Part shown: piece after piece, positions 1-8,849 of the stretch
Layout: each line of letters opens with the position of its first letter
Numbering within the stretch: position 1 is the stretch's first letter
Assembly: GCF_003337575.1 (NCBI RefSeq)
Contig: NZ_QPJM01000006.1
Location: 243,839-307,838, forward strand
Direction of reading: 5' to 3'
From: Phyllobacterium bourgognense
GTDB taxonomy: Bacteria > Pseudomonadota > Alphaproteobacteria > Rhizobiales > Rhizobiaceae
Length of the DNA: 64,000 bases
Notes under the pieces: generated by a model
What the model was told of the DNA's origin: nothing
Seen by the model: the letters and a program-made list of their open reading frames with translations, nothing else
Databases searched by the model: none
Position numbers and translations under genes: made by a program

Positions 1-538
1 CAAAGACCCGCAAGACTTTGTTGTCGAGCTGGATGCGGATTTCAACCAGATCGGAATCGCCGATCGTGTCGATCCAGAACGGACGGTTGATCTGCTTGGT
101 GATCTCTTCGCTCAGAATACTATCGAGAATTGAGAAGAAGGGTTTGGGGCCAGGTGCGGGCAGGGGATCGGCGGGCAGGATCGATATATTAAGCGATAGT
201 CTTTCGCGCGAAATGCGGATCAGGTTTTCATAGGCTGGATCTTGAGGATAGGTCTCCATGAGATCAATGATACCGGCAATGTCGCGCACAACGGCCGTCG
301 ATAGGCGCTGTGTCACGGTTTGCCAGTGCCTCTCCATGAAGACAAATGCAATCAGCGATTGCAATAAGACCATAGGAGCAATGATGATAATCAGTGAGCG
401 TGCGTAGAGCCGCTTGGGCATCCAGTGCGCCAGCCAGCGCGTGAATTTTCGCCAAGGGCCCAGCAATGTACTTCGCCGACGCCGCCAGTGGCGCTTCCTG
501 ACTGCCAATGCGCGTTTCGCGGTATCCGTCGGTGCCAT
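1..538 (-). CDS. EnvZ-type sensor histidine kinase, N-terminal part (runs off the left edge)
   Basis: Only the first ~179 residues are in the window; the kinase core lies beyond base 1. The frame opens at an ATG (538) immediately preceded by an in-frame TAG, so no longer form is possible. Residues ~1-35 are Arg/Lys-rich and cytoplasmic, followed by one hydrophobic segment (SLIIIIAPMVLLQSLIAFVF region) and a periplasmic domain with DSDLVEIR, as in EnvZ-like kinases of alphaproteobacteria. It lies 39 nt downstream of the response regulator on the same strand, so the two form a two-component pair with that OmpR-type protein. The ligand cannot be deduced. The ribosome binding site is weak, which is common for a translationally coupled second gene. 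Confidence 0.8.
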   Translation of the reverse strand, partial: MAPTDTAKRALAVRKRHWRRRRSTLLGPWRKFTRWLAHWMPKRLYARSLIIIIAPMVLLQSLIAFVFMERHWQTVTQRLSTAVVRDIAGIIDLMETYPQDPAYENLIRISRERLSLNISILPADPLPAPGPKPFFSILDSILSEEITKQINRPFWIDTIGDSDLVEIRIQLDNKVLRVF

Positions 539-577
539 CTATCCAGTATCCGCTTGCGCATTGAAATGGGCGGATCG

Positions 578-1279
578 CTACTCCACGCTTAGTTTATAGC
601 CGACGCCCCGCACCGTCTGCAACCAAACTGGGTTTGCCGGATCATTTTCAATCTTGCGGCGCAGGCGGTTTATCTGCACGTCGATCGTCCGCTCGCCCAC
701 ATCGCCTTCCTGTCCGGTTAATTCGTGACGTGGGACGGTTTCACCGGCGCGTGCAGCGAAAATTGCCATTATATCCTGCTCACGGTCTGTCAGTCGGATC
801 ATTTCACCTGAGCGCTTGAGTTCGCGCTTCGCGATGACGAATGTGTAGGGTCCAAAGACGATCTGTTCAATCTTCGCTTGCGTTGCCGGAGCGCCACGCC
901 GAAGGATGTTGTTGATCCGCAGGATCAGCTCGCGCGGATCAAAAGGCTTTGGCAGGTAATCATCGGCGCCTGCTTCCAGACCGGTAATACGGCTGTCGGT
1001 CTCCGAGAGCGCCGTGAGCATGAGTATTGGTACGTTCTTTTCCTCACGCAGCGACTGGGTCAGGGCGACGCCGCTTTCTCCTGGCATCATCACGTCGAGG
1101 ATCAGAAGATCATAGTCGATCCCGGCCAGCTTGCGCCGAGCCTCATCGGCATTGGCAGCCACCGTAATGCGAAAACCGCTGCCAGTAAGATACTGCGACA
1201 GTAGATTTCGAATTCGGGTGTCGTCATCGACAATAAGCAGGTGTGGTGCATCGTCTGAAAGCAGTTCGTCACTCACCAA
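578..1279 (-). CDS. OmpR/PhoB-family response regulator
   Basis: This 233-residue DNA-binding response regulator has a receiver domain (~12-125) with the acidic cluster VDDD, phosphoacceptor D62 in LLILDVMMPG, T89 and the conserved K111 in LPKPF. The C-terminal winged-helix domain (~135-230) ends in the usual TVRGVGYKL motif. It sits between an upstream marR-like gene (52-nt gap) and a downstream histidine kinase (39-nt gap), all on the minus strand, suggesting one transcript. The family controls envelope or osmotic/acid responses in related bacteria. The target regulon here is unknown, so no gene symbol is assigned. Confidence 0.93.
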   Translation of the reverse strand: MVSDELLSDDAPHLLIVDDDTRIRNLLSQYLTGSGFRITVAANADEARRKLAGIDYDLLILDVMMPGESGVALTQSLREEKNVPILMLTALSETDSRITGLEAGADDYLPKPFDPRELILRINNILRRGAPATQAKIEQIVFGPYTFVIAKRELKRSGEMIRLTDREQDIMAIFAARAGETVPRHELTGQEGDVGERTIDVQINRLRRKIENDPANPVWLQTVRGVGYKLSVE

Positions 1280-1331
1280 TGTATTCCTCTTTTTTCGCGG
1301 ACATTCGTCCTCCCTTTTCGTAAAACTTGTT

Positions 1332-1835
1332 TTATCCTGCCTTCGGCAGACTGTCGATCTGCTGCCATCGAGCGGGATTCACCATCGCCTTAAGGAAATG
1401 CTCGATCACCGACCGGTCGGTATCACCGATCTGCTCCAATGCACTGGTAATGCGGCGTGATTGCGGTGCAGCTAGTTCCAGCGCCAGTTCGCGACCCTTT
1501 GGTGTTGGATAGAGCTCGCGCTGGCGCCTGTCGCGAGGTCCGGTAATTTGAGCCACATGATCCGTATCGATCAGTTGCTTGAGCACGCGGGCGAGGCTTT
1601 GCTTGGTGATCTGCAAAACATCCAGCAATTCCGCGACGGTCATTCCCGGCTTACGATTGATGAAATACAGCACGCGGTGGTGCGCGCGGCCAAATTCAAG
1701 CTTTTCCAGTATCATGTCGGGATCAGCGGTGAAGTCGCGATAGGCGAAGAAAAACAGCTCGATAATATCGAGTTGGCTTGCATCTTTTTGGGTGAGGGCT
1801 GTCTCAATATGCCGCTCTGGTGTATAAGATTTCAT
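1332..1835 (-). CDS. MarR-family transcriptional regulator
   Basis: A 167-residue winged-helix protein. The recognition region ITKQSLARVLKQL and the wing with DRRQREL (~residues 110-135) are typical MarR elements. It is divergent from ilvE, with 249 bp between, and precedes the response regulator gene on the same strand. MarR proteins are usually dimeric repressors relieved by small aromatic or oxidant signals. The ligand is not predictable here. An inverted repeat CAGTCT/AGACTG upstream of its start is a candidate autoregulatory site. Confidence 0.9.
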   Translation of the reverse strand: MKSYTPERHIETALTQKDASQLDIIELFFFAYRDFTADPDMILEKLEFGRAHHRVLYFINRKPGMTVAELLDVLQITKQSLARVLKQLIDTDHVAQITGPRDRRQRELYPTPKGRELALELAAPQSRRITSALEQIGDTDRSVIEHFLKAMVNPARWQQIDSLPKAG

Positions 1836-1866
1836 ACAGTGTTCCCGCTCTTGCTGAAAAATATGT

Positions 1867-1893
1867 CAGTCTTGTTGACTTAATTTTAGACTG
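1867..1893. promoter_or_regulatory. Candidate operator/promoter between marR and ilvE
   Basis: CAGTCT (1867-1872) and AGACTG (1888-1893) form an inverted repeat. A plus-strand -35-like TTGACT (1875-1880) lies inside it, with TAATTT (1898-1903) 17 nt downstream as a possible -10. This would place MarR binding over an ilvE-directed promoter. It is inference from sequence only. Confidence 0.35.
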
Positions 1894-2084
1894 CTGATAA
1901 TTTTTGACAAGCTGTTGGCCACATTTTGAATTAACCGCAAAGCCGATAGGCGTGTCTGAGACATTTTTCTCATTCAACCGCTTATTGTGTTGGTGGGCAA
2001 TGGTACACCAATTGGTAATCGGGACCAGTTGGCGGACACATCAGACCCGCAAAATTATCAGGAATCAAACGCCTGGAGGAAAAC

Positions 2085-2975
2085 ATGGCATCCGTTCCAT
2101 TCGACCAGCTTGAAGGTTATATCTGGATGAACGGCGAATTCGTTCGCTGGGCGGACGCAAAGGTCCATGTGCTTACCCATGGCTTGCATTATGCCAGTTC
2201 GGTTTTTGAGGGTGAGCGGGCTTATGGCGGCGAGATATTCAAACTCAACGAGCACACCGAGCGTTTGCATGAGTCAGCACGCATTCTTGGCTTCAAAATA
2301 CCTTATGCCATTGAAGAACTGAATGACGCGAGCCGCAAACTATTGGCCAAACAAGGCTTCCAGGATGCCTATATCCGGCCTGTGGCCTGGCGCGGTAGTG
2401 AGTCAATGGGCGTTTCTGCCCAAGCAAACAAGATCAACGTTGCCATCGCTATCTGGCAGTGGCCAAGTTATTTCGATCCGGCCCAGAAGCTCAAGGGCAT
2501 TCGCCTGGATCTCGCGGAATATCGCCGTCCTGACCCAAAAACCGCGCCATCGAAATCCAAGGCAGCCGGTCTATATATGATATGCACGATTTCCAAGCAT
2601 GCGGCGGAGGCAAAGGGGTATGCTGACGCACTAATGCTCGATTGGCGTGGACAAGTTGCTGAAGCAACTGGCGCGAACGTGTTTTTCGTCAAGGACGGAG
2701 TTATCCATACGCCGATCCCCGATTGCTTCCTTGATGGCATCACGCGCCGGACAGTCATCGATTTGGCAAAGCGCCGCGGTTATGAAGTTGTCGAGCGTGT
2801 TATCATGCCCGAAGAACTGGAGGCTTTCGAGCAATGCTTCCTGACGGGGACAGCCGCGGAAGTTACGCCGGTGGCGGAAATTGGCTCTTACCGTTTCACC
2901 GTTGGCGAGATCGCAGCTAATCTGATGAATGATTACGCAGCAGAAGTAATGCCAAAGAAAGCCGCAGCTGAGTAA
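2085..2975 (+). CDS. ilvE: Branched-chain amino acid aminotransferase
   Basis: A 296-residue fold-type IV PLP enzyme, matching the ~295-residue rhizobial form. It catalyses the last, reversible transamination of valine, leucine and isoleucine synthesis using glutamate. The start follows a good GGAGG (CTGGAGGAAAAC). Visible features are the N-terminal THGLHYASSVFEG motif, Arg in YIRPVAWRG, the PLP lysine in SKSKAAGLY (K159) and the C-terminal FLTGTAAEVTP phosphate-binding loop. It is monocistronic, ended by a hairpin at 3001-3028. Confidence 0.97.
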   Translation: MASVPFDQLEGYIWMNGEFVRWADAKVHVLTHGLHYASSVFEGERAYGGEIFKLNEHTERLHESARILGFKIPYAIEELNDASRKLLAKQGFQDAYIRPVAWRGSESMGVSAQANKINVAIAIWQWPSYFDPAQKLKGIRLDLAEYRRPDPKTAPSKSKAAGLYMICTISKHAAEAKGYADALMLDWRGQVAEATGANVFFVKDGVIHTPIPDCFLDGITRRTVIDLAKRRGYEVVERVIMPEELEAFEQCFLTGTAAEVTPVAEIGSYRFTVGEIAANLMNDYAAEVMPKKAAAE

Positions 2976-3000
2976 CAGCTGGACAAAACGAAGAAGTGAA

Positions 3001-3034
3001 CTTGATACCTGCGCTATGAGGTATCAAGTTGTTT
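3001..3034 (+). terminator. Rho-independent terminator of ilvE
   Basis: A 10-bp perfect stem CTTGATACCT / AGGTATCAAG (3001-3010, 3019-3028) with an 8-nt loop is followed by TTGTTT. It begins 26 nt after the ilvE stop. The stem is AT-rich and the U-tract interrupted, so strength may be moderate. Confidence 0.6.
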
Positions 3035-3109
3035 GACATTGATTAAAACTTAGTCATCATGATGCATGTCAGGCATGAGTCTGGCATGAAACGTTGACGG
3101 GGTACAATC

Positions 3110-3421
3110 ATGGAAGCGCTTCTTCCTATTATTATCCAGCTTATCTCGGGTGGTGTCGGCGGAAATATTGTCGGCGGTCTTCTAAAAAACCTGAGTCTAG
3201 GTACGACCGGAAACACAGTTGCTGGTGGTATCGGCGGCCTTGTTGGTGGTTACCTGACGCAATTCCTTGGCGCCGGCGGTGCCGAGGTGGTAGCAAATGC
3301 AGCGGCGTCCTCCGGGCTTGATATCGGATCGATCATCGGTCAGATAGCCGGCGGTGGTGTCGGTGGTATCATCTTGACTGCAATCGTCGGCTTCATCAAG
3401 AATTCGATGGCAAAGGCCTGA
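3110..3421 (+). CDS. Small glycine-rich membrane protein, function unknown
   Basis: A 103-residue, strongly hydrophobic, Gly/Ala-rich protein with GxxG zipper-like repeats (GGVGGNIVGG, GGIGGLVGGY, GGGVGGIIL) and two to three possible membrane segments. It ends in a short basic tail. No catalytic motif is visible. It is preceded by ilvE but separated from it by a terminator, and carries its own terminator at 3458-3480, so it is probably transcribed alone. Homologous hypothetical proteins occur in Rhizobiales. No function is claimed. Confidence 0.75.
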   Translation: MEALLPIIIQLISGGVGGNIVGGLLKNLSLGTTGNTVAGGIGGLVGGYLTQFLGAGGAEVVANAAASSGLDIGSIIGQIAGGGVGGIILTAIVGFIKNSMAKA

Positions 3422-3457
3422 TCGATATCATCAACAACGAAATCAACTGTTTTTCTA

Positions 3458-3480
3458 GGGCGGCACACGGCCGCCCTTTT
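3458..3480 (+). terminator. Rho-independent terminator
   Basis: GGGCGGC / GCCGCCC (3458-3464, 3470-3476) with a 5-nt loop is followed by TTTT. It sits 36 nt after the small membrane protein gene. Confidence 0.8.
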
Positions 3481-3542
3481 CATTTGAGTCGTTATTGTCC
3501 TACATATTGATCCAAGTAATGTATCGCACAGGGTTTGGTAAC

Positions 3543-4190
3543 ATGGGACAATTGCAGGCCGGTATTATTCCCGTCACGGCCTTCCAGCAGAATTGCACGA
3601 TCCTTTTTGACAGCGAGGACAAGCATGGCGTGCTCGTTGATCCGGGCGGCGACAACGATCAAATATTGAATGCCATCCGTTCAAATGGCATCACGGTAGA
3701 GGCAATCTGGATTACACACGGGCATATCGATCACGCTGCCGGTGCAATGGATATGAAGGATGCGCTTGAGGTCAATATTATCGGGCCAAATGAGGCCGAT
3801 CGGTTTCTGTTGGACAGCCTTGTATCCAAGGCACTGAAATATGGCATCACAGACAAGGTCCGCAATTGTGTGCCGGATCGCTGGCTGAAGGACGGTGATA
3901 CCGTATCTTTCGGATCGCATATCTTCGAAGTATTACATTGTCCGGGTCATGCACCCGGCCATGTCGTTTATTTTAACAGGGCGGCGAAATTTGCACAGGT
4001 TGGGGATGTGCTCTTCAATGGTTCGGTGGGGCGAACAGACCTTGAAGGCGGCGATCATGCCGCCCTGATCAACTCCATCAAGACCAAGCTCTTGCCGCTC
4101 GGTGATGACATCGGTTTCATCTGCGGACATGGCCCCGGAGGCCGCTTTGGCGAAGAACGCCGCACCAACCCATTCTTGAATGAAGCATAA
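3543..4190 (+). CDS. Metallo-beta-lactamase-fold hydrolase (glyoxalase II-like)
   Basis: A 215-residue MBL-fold protein with the metal motif HGHIDH (H59, H61, D63, H64), a second histidine in CPGHAPGH, an Asp in VGDVLF and a C-terminal GHGPG. This is the GloB/YcbL-like group that hydrolyses thioesters such as S-lactoylglutathione, though the exact substrate is unknown. The start at 3543 (MGQLQAGIIP) matches where family members begin. Upstream alternatives at 3519 (ATG) and 3495 (TTG) add residues outside the fold. It is convergent with the BA14K-like gene, and no tail-to-tail space is left beyond the minus-strand terminator. Confidence 0.88.
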   Translation: MGQLQAGIIPVTAFQQNCTILFDSEDKHGVLVDPGGDNDQILNAIRSNGITVEAIWITHGHIDHAAGAMDMKDALEVNIIGPNEADRFLLDSLVSKALKYGITDKVRNCVPDRWLKDGDTVSFGSHIFEVLHCPGHAPGHVVYFNRAAKFAQVGDVLFNGSVGRTDLEGGDHAALINSIKTKLLPLGDDIGFICGHGPGGRFGEERRTNPFLNEA

Positions 4191-4214
4191 AAAAGCCGCC
4201 GGATGACCGGCGGC
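4189..4214 (-). terminator. Terminator of the BA14K-like gene
   Basis: An 8-bp stem GCCGCCGG / CCGGCGGC (4195-4202, 4207-4214) with an ATGA loop. Read on the minus strand it is followed by six T (4194-4189), so it serves the minus-strand gene and overlaps the stop of the plus-strand hydrolase. Confidence 0.8.
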
Positions 4215-4238
4215 TCGTCAAACGCGAATGATTGCAAA

Positions 4239-4649
4239 TCAGTTGGCGTTGCAGAAATAGTCGCGTCCATCGTAACCGCGGAATGTACCCGTCTCCGGAT
4301 TGAACGAGCGATAGCGGTCGGCACAATAGCGATACCATGAAGGTGACCAGGGCTGTGCGCCGCCGTAGTAACGAGGGGCTACTTCACGATAGACCCGCAC
4401 AGGGCGACGGTAGTAGCCGTCATCATAATCCCGATATATCGGCTCAGCCGGTTGGGCAAGTGCGCTGCCAAGCAAAGCGCCTGCTGCAAGGCCAACTGCG
4501 CCGGCCGCCCATGCGTCGCTGTTATTGTCATGATAGCGATGACGGTACCGATCGCCACGCCAGCTGTCGGCCGAGGCCGATGTCAGAGGAACCGCGACCG
4601 TCGCAAATGCAGCGGTTGCAAGAATGGCAATCTTCATACCCTTGTTCAT
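4239..4649 (-). CDS. BA14K-like secreted protein
   Basis: A 136-residue protein with a clear signal peptide (MKIAILATAAFATVAVPLTSASA), a histidine/tyrosine-rich linker and a glycine-rich hydrophobic helix (~48-65). The C-terminal block YCADRYRSFNPETGTFRGYDG...YFCN matches the BA14K family of immunoreactive, lectin-like envelope proteins described in Brucella. Two cysteines in that block could form a disulfide. It has a good RBS (AAAGGAGG) and its own terminator. It is transcribed alone, and its role is not established by sequence. Confidence 0.85.
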   Translation of the reverse strand: MNKGMKIAILATAAFATVAVPLTSASADSWRGDRYRHRYHDNNSDAWAAGAVGLAAGALLGSALAQPAEPIYRDYDDGYYRRPVRVYREVAPRYYGGAQPWSPSWYRYCADRYRSFNPETGTFRGYDGRDYFCNAN

Positions 4650-4994
4650 TTGTGCCTCCTTTGAAGCATCCTTGGCGAGTGCTTTTCGGCGTCGCCTGAT
4701 CTCGATATTGGCTGGAATCCATGGGAGCTCCAGCGGTAGTCTGTTTTATTCGCTTCAGAATGAATGCAAGCTGAACGGCACTCGTGCGAATTCGTTCCAC
4801 CGCCATCCTGACGAGGGAAGAAGCACATACAATTTTAGCAAATCCGAGGCGGGAAAAAGGCACGATTGCAATCGCAAGCACCACATGGAGGTATGACGCA
4901 CTCCACTCAGCGGCAGAGTGAACTCTGTCGCGGCATGCCCAAGCATAAACCCCCGACTTCTGCCGGGGATCGCTGGCGGCTCCAGCCGCTAGAA
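4650..4994. other. 345-bp intergenic region
   Basis: This spacer lies upstream of the BA14K-like gene and downstream of the cold-shock gene, both minus strand. It should hold the BA14K-like promoter. Near its right end is a GC hairpin, CCCCG (4951-4955) / CGGGG (4964-4968), that reads on the minus strand into GTTTATG and may terminate the cold-shock transcript weakly. No convincing small gene was seen. Confidence 0.5.
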
Positions 4995-5210
4995 CTATTC
5001 AGTGACCGCGATGTTTACGGCCTTTGGTCCCTTGCCACGACGATCAGGCTCCGTATCGAAGGAGACCTTCTGATTGTCTGCGAGACCTGTGAGTCCGGAT
5101 GCCTGAACGGCGGAAATATGAACGAAAATATCCGCCGCGCCATCATCCGGTTTGATAAAGCCAAAGCCTTTTTCGCTATTGAAGAATTTGACCGTACCGG
5201 TCTGTGCCAT
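4995..5210 (-). CDS. Cold-shock family protein (CspA-like)
   Basis: A 71-residue single OB-fold protein carrying RNP1 (KGFGFI) and RNP2 (IFVHIS), the nucleic-acid-binding motifs of CspA proteins. These act as RNA chaperones in cold or stationary phase. The start follows AAGGAAAAGGAACTGAGC. A 394-bp gap upstream leaves room for the long structured leader usual for csp genes. A second csp gene lies at 31.9 kb; this copy keeps the C-terminal RGKGPKAVNI form. Confidence 0.95.
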   Translation of the reverse strand: MAQTGTVKFFNSEKGFGFIKPDDGAADIFVHISAVQASGLTGLADNQKVSFDTEPDRRGKGPKAVNIAVTE

Positions 5211-5604
5211 GCTCAGTTCCTTTTCCTTACTTACCGCGTTCCCCTCCGGGTTTGCGGGATTGGTAGTGCCGTTTTCAGTAAGATACGTTCAACGGAGATC
5301 ATGCAGGCAGTTCTCGAATTCAGGAAAGGAGCCGATCATTGCCGGGATTACTCCCGGCCCGGTATTCTTGCGGTTCCGGCGCGCCGTTCTTCCAGTCTTC
5401 CAGTGTTCGCAAATGCCCGAACGCTTTGAGACTGCTAGAATAAGTGTTTTTTGGCAAGCAAAAGTTTTTCTACCATTTGGACGACTATATCGAACGGCTT
5501 TGCAACCTACATACTTGGGGGTAGGAAATTTCGCTTGGCATTCGTCCACCAGCACCTATCGAGATCACGACACGCAAGTTCAAATCGCCGCTTTTCTTTT
5601 AGCT
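5211..5604. other. 394-bp intergenic region upstream of the cold-shock gene
   Basis: Both flanking genes are on the minus strand. The region ends at the transglycosylase stop and must hold the csp promoter and leader. No open frame with a plausible RBS and no strong hairpin was found. A long untranslated csp leader is inference from the family. Confidence 0.45.
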
Positions 5605-6474
5605 TTATCGATTACGCAGGACGATGCAGGCGCCACCCGCGCTGTGGAGTTGCGAACAGATTTGATTGGCTTCGCCGCGATTGTCGGCGCCTATACGCAC
5701 GGCATAGATGCCACGGCGTCCCATGGCTGTGCGGTTTCGGCTGATAACGGCTTCATGTTTGTCGAGGATCGCCGGAAAGGCGCGACGTAGGCGCTGAAGC
5801 TGTCCCACGGCTGCGGCGCGGCGAAAGTTGCCGGCAATTTGGATTCCCCAGGGCTTTGGTTTGATTTGGGCCATCGCGACGGTTGCAAAGCGAACAATCG
5901 GCAGCTTCCGGCAAGCAGCATCGAAGGTCAATTTGGCGTTTAACGGTTGTGCCGATATTTCGGTACCGGCGGCAAAGTCGTCAGCCGACTTTCCCGTTAT
6001 ATCCAGAACATATTCTTCCGTTTCGAGTGGGAGGAAACCACCGCTTGATAACCATTTGGACACCCGTGTTGGTCCCGCATTATAGGCAGCAGCAGCCAGC
6101 CCCCAATTGCCAAATGCTGTCCGCAGATCCTTCAACAACGCAGCGGAAGCTGGAAGAGCCTTGGCAAAGTCGAACGGATCTTCGAGATTTCGCTCCTTTG
6201 CGGTACCGGGCATGAACTGCGCGATGCCTTGCGCGCCAACCGGACTCGTTGCCTGGGCGTCGAAACGGCTCTCTTTCCAGATGAGTCTGGCGAAGAAGTC
6301 ACGCGGAACGCCATGTCCATCAGCATTGGTCGCTATGGCTGCGCAAATCTGGGCCACCGTTGGTGTTGGCGGTTTCGCGGGTACAGAAACCGACGGATTA
6401 TCGGCCGCCAATGCACTTAGCGATGTCAGTAGCAGGAGTGCTGCAACGATGCCGAGTTGTCTGAACCAATACAC
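5605..6474 (-). CDS. Soluble lytic transglycosylase with C-terminal SPOR-like domain
   Basis: A 289-residue exported murein hydrolase. Residues 1-23 form a signal peptide ending ALA. The SLT domain (~40-145) contains catalytic E68 in WKESRFD, GIAQFMPGT (83-91) and AAYNAG (129-134). Such enzymes cleave MurNAc-GlcNAc bonds, giving 1,6-anhydro ends. The C-terminal ~90 residues (YAVRIGADNRGEAN...) resemble a SPOR peptidoglycan-binding fold, although the match is weak. It is monocistronic and divergent from the HAD gene. Confidence 0.88.
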   Translation of the reverse strand: MYWFRQLGIVAALLLLTSLSALAADNPSVSVPAKPPTPTVAQICAAIATNADGHGVPRDFFARLIWKESRFDAQATSPVGAQGIAQFMPGTAKERNLEDPFDFAKALPASAALLKDLRTAFGNWGLAAAAYNAGPTRVSKWLSSGGFLPLETEEYVLDITGKSADDFAAGTEISAQPLNAKLTFDAACRKLPIVRFATVAMAQIKPKPWGIQIAGNFRRAAAVGQLQRLRRAFPAILDKHEAVISRNRTAMGRRGIYAVRIGADNRGEANQICSQLHSAGGACIVLRNR

Positions 6475-6613
6475 CCTGTTGCCGATCCCCTTGATGCGTT
6501 AGCATATAGGCATAATGCACAGCCATATTTCTAACAAAAGACACCCGCCACTGATTTCATCAATCCGGTAAACATTGCATGACGATGTTGACGAAGAACA
6601 AGTGAACACGCCC

Positions 6614-7315
6614 ATGTCTCTCTCCATCACCACAATCGGTTTCGACGCTGACGATACGCTTTGGCAAAACGAGCAGTTCTTCCGAACCTCCGAAGGTCAG
6701 TTCGCCAGTCTATTGGCGCCTCATGTAGACACGACCGACCTTTCCGACCGGTTGCTCGCCGTGGAAAAACGAAATCTTGATCTTTATGGTTTCGGCATCA
6801 AGGGGTTCACCCTTTCCTTGGTCGAAACAGCGCTTGAAGTTTCCGAAGGCAATGTGCCTGCCTCAGTTATCGCAGAAATTCTGGCGGCAGGTCGGGAAAT
6901 GCTGCGTCATCCGGTAGAGACCTTGCCCCAGGTTCGGGAAACTCTTGCGCAACTAACTGAGCGATACAGGCTCGTCCTGATAACCAAAGGAGATCTGTTC
7001 GATCAGGAGCGCAAACTGGCGCAATCGGGCCTTGGTGATTTTTTCGATGCGGTTGAAATTGTAAGCAGCAAGGATACCACCACCTATGAGCGAATATTCA
7101 AGCGCCACGGAGATGGTGCGACCCGGAGTATGATGATCGGTAACTCGCTAAAATCGGATGTTGTCCCGGCAATCGAAGCAGGCAGCTGGGGCGTGTTTGT
7201 ACCGCACGAGCTGACCTGGGCGCTCGAACATGTCGAAGCGCCAATTGGCGCAACTCGTTTCCGTCAGATTGAACATTTGGGGGAGTTGCCGCCGCTTCTG
7301 CGGGAGATTGGCTGA
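6614..7315 (+). CDS. HAD-superfamily hydrolase
   Basis: A 233-residue phosphatase-like protein with motif I FDADDTLW (nucleophile D11, general acid D13), motif II Thr in LVLITKGD, and motif III/IV in MMIGNSLKSDVVPA. It resembles the 2-haloacid dehalogenase/YjjG-like branch that removes phosphate from small metabolites, but the substrate is unknown. The ATG at 6614 is conservative. A GTG at 6602 preceded by GAAGAA is a credible alternative adding four residues. Its stop abuts the stop of the next, convergent gene. Confidence 0.88.
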   Translation: MSLSITTIGFDADDTLWQNEQFFRTSEGQFASLLAPHVDTTDLSDRLLAVEKRNLDLYGFGIKGFTLSLVETALEVSEGNVPASVIAEILAAGREMLRHPVETLPQVRETLAQLTERYRLVLITKGDLFDQERKLAQSGLGDFFDAVEIVSSKDTTTYERIFKRHGDGATRSMMIGNSLKSDVVPAIEAGSWGVFVPHELTWALEHVEAPIGATRFRQIEHLGELPPLLREIG

Positions 7316-8836
7316 TTATTCAGCGGCGTGTTGTTCCTGCACGCCTTCATCCGGACCGTTCGGATCGCCCGGGCCAGTCTCACAGCCAAGATCCGGAAAC
7401 GCGACCACACGATTGCCGGTAAAATCGGTGCGCACTACAACGAGCCCTTGTTCTTCGAAATACGTGAGAAGCCGTCGTGCGCGTCGTGCCGAATGGGTGC
7501 CGTAGGCGCGGGCCAATGTTGCGTCTGAAGGGCAAGGACTGCCGGTAACCGCGGCCTGCGCGACGATAAAGAACACACCTTGAACATCATCCGGCAGGCC
7601 CTTTGAAAGTTCAAGCGCCTGCTGCCACGGCTCGCCTTGCGCAGTCTCTCCGTCAATGCCAGCTCGTGCGACCGCAAGATTGCGGCGAAACGCCGGCAGA
7701 GAAAGAGGATCACCCAGGACGCGGCGAATGCGGCAACGAACGAGAAAATCCTGGTAGAGGACCGCATCCGTGCGAAAAGATGCATCGGGGTCGTTGAGCA
7801 TTTCATGCATAATCGTGTTGATCATGCCATTGCGCTCGGTCTCGTCAATCTCGGGAAACAGTGTCGGTGCTGGCGTTTCCGCCGCAGACACAAATTGGGT
7901 CTGGGTGAGCTGGCTCAAAATATCAGCTGTCGGTGTGGAGGTGGGGGGCACCACTGCGCGCCGAACAACCACCCGGCGCTCTTCGGGCGCTGGTGTGAAA
8001 ATCAAGTCGCGCGCATCTTCGCCCGGCTGCGGCAACGGAGTGAGCTTCGGGCTCGCCGAACGGGCAGATGTCTCTACTGGTCCAATGGTAACAGCCAACG
8101 GGCGACGCGATAGAGCGGGGCCGAGCGCCACGAAATGGCCCCTTGCGAGATCACGGAACTGTTCAGCCTGCCGCCGCTCCATTCCAAGAAGATCTGCGGC
8201 GCGCGCCATGTCGATATCGAGGAAAGTTCGGCCCATCAGGAAATTCGATGCTTCAGCCGCAACATTCTTGGCGAGTTTTGCGAGGCGCTGTGTAGCGATG
8301 ACACCGGCAAGACCACGTTTGCGGCCACGGCACATCAAGTTGGTCATGGCACCGAGCGATAGTTTGCGGGCTTCGTCTGAAACCTCTCCGGCAACCGCCG
8401 GTGCAAAAAGCTGGGCTTCGTCGACAACGACGAGCATCGGGTACCAGTAGTCGCGTTCTGCGTCGAATAGGCCACCGAGAAAGGCCGCGGCACAGCGCAT
8501 CTGCTGTTCAACATCCAGTCCTTCCAGATCAAGCACGACGGAAACGCGGTGCTGGCGAATTCGCGCCGCGATGCGCGTGAGTTCACTCTCGGTCCGCGCA
8601 CCATCGACAACCACATGGCCGTACTTATCGGCCAGCGTAACGAAATCGCCCTCCGGATCGACGACGCATTGCTGTACCCACTGCGCACTTTGTTCGAGCA
8701 GGCGGCGCAGCAGATGCGATTTGCCTGAACCCGAATTGCCCTGGACGAGCAGGCGGGTTGCCAGCAGCTCTTCCAGATCGAGCATGGCTTTTGCGCCGGC
8801 TGACGCCGCTCCCATGTCGATATCGACCTTCATCAT
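7316..8836 (-). CDS. HerA/DUF87-like P-loop ATPase
   Basis: A 506-residue ATPase with Walker A GNSGSGKS (33-40) near the N-terminus and Walker B LVVVDEAQLF (~150), followed by RGRKRGLAGVIATQR, a hallmark of HerA/VirD4-type ATPases. The C-terminal half (from ~275) is linker-like and then a helical domain with a winged-helix appearance (ARAYGTHSARRARRLLTYFEEQG). The start at 8836 follows GGAGAG; TTG 8851 is less likely. There is no NurA-like nuclease beside it, so it is probably a stand-alone ATPase. The stop touches the HAD gene stop with no spacing. Confidence 0.8.
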   Translation of the reverse strand: MMKVDIDMGAASAGAKAMLDLEELLATRLLVQGNSGSGKSHLLRRLLEQSAQWVQQCVVDPEGDFVTLADKYGHVVVDGARTESELTRIAARIRQHRVSVVLDLEGLDVEQQMRCAAAFLGGLFDAERDYWYPMLVVVDEAQLFAPAVAGEVSDEARKLSLGAMTNLMCRGRKRGLAGVIATQRLAKLAKNVAAEASNFLMGRTFLDIDMARAADLLGMERRQAEQFRDLARGHFVALGPALSRRPLAVTIGPVETSARSASPKLTPLPQPGEDARDLIFTPAPEERRVVVRRAVVPPTSTPTADILSQLTQTQFVSAAETPAPTLFPEIDETERNGMINTIMHEMLNDPDASFRTDAVLYQDFLVRCRIRRVLGDPLSLPAFRRNLAVARAGIDGETAQGEPWQQALELSKGLPDDVQGVFFIVAQAAVTGSPCPSDATLARAYGTHSARRARRLLTYFEEQGLVVVRTDFTGNRVVAFPDLGCETGPGDPNGPDEGVQEQHAAE

Positions 8837-8849
8837 CTCTCCAGCGTTC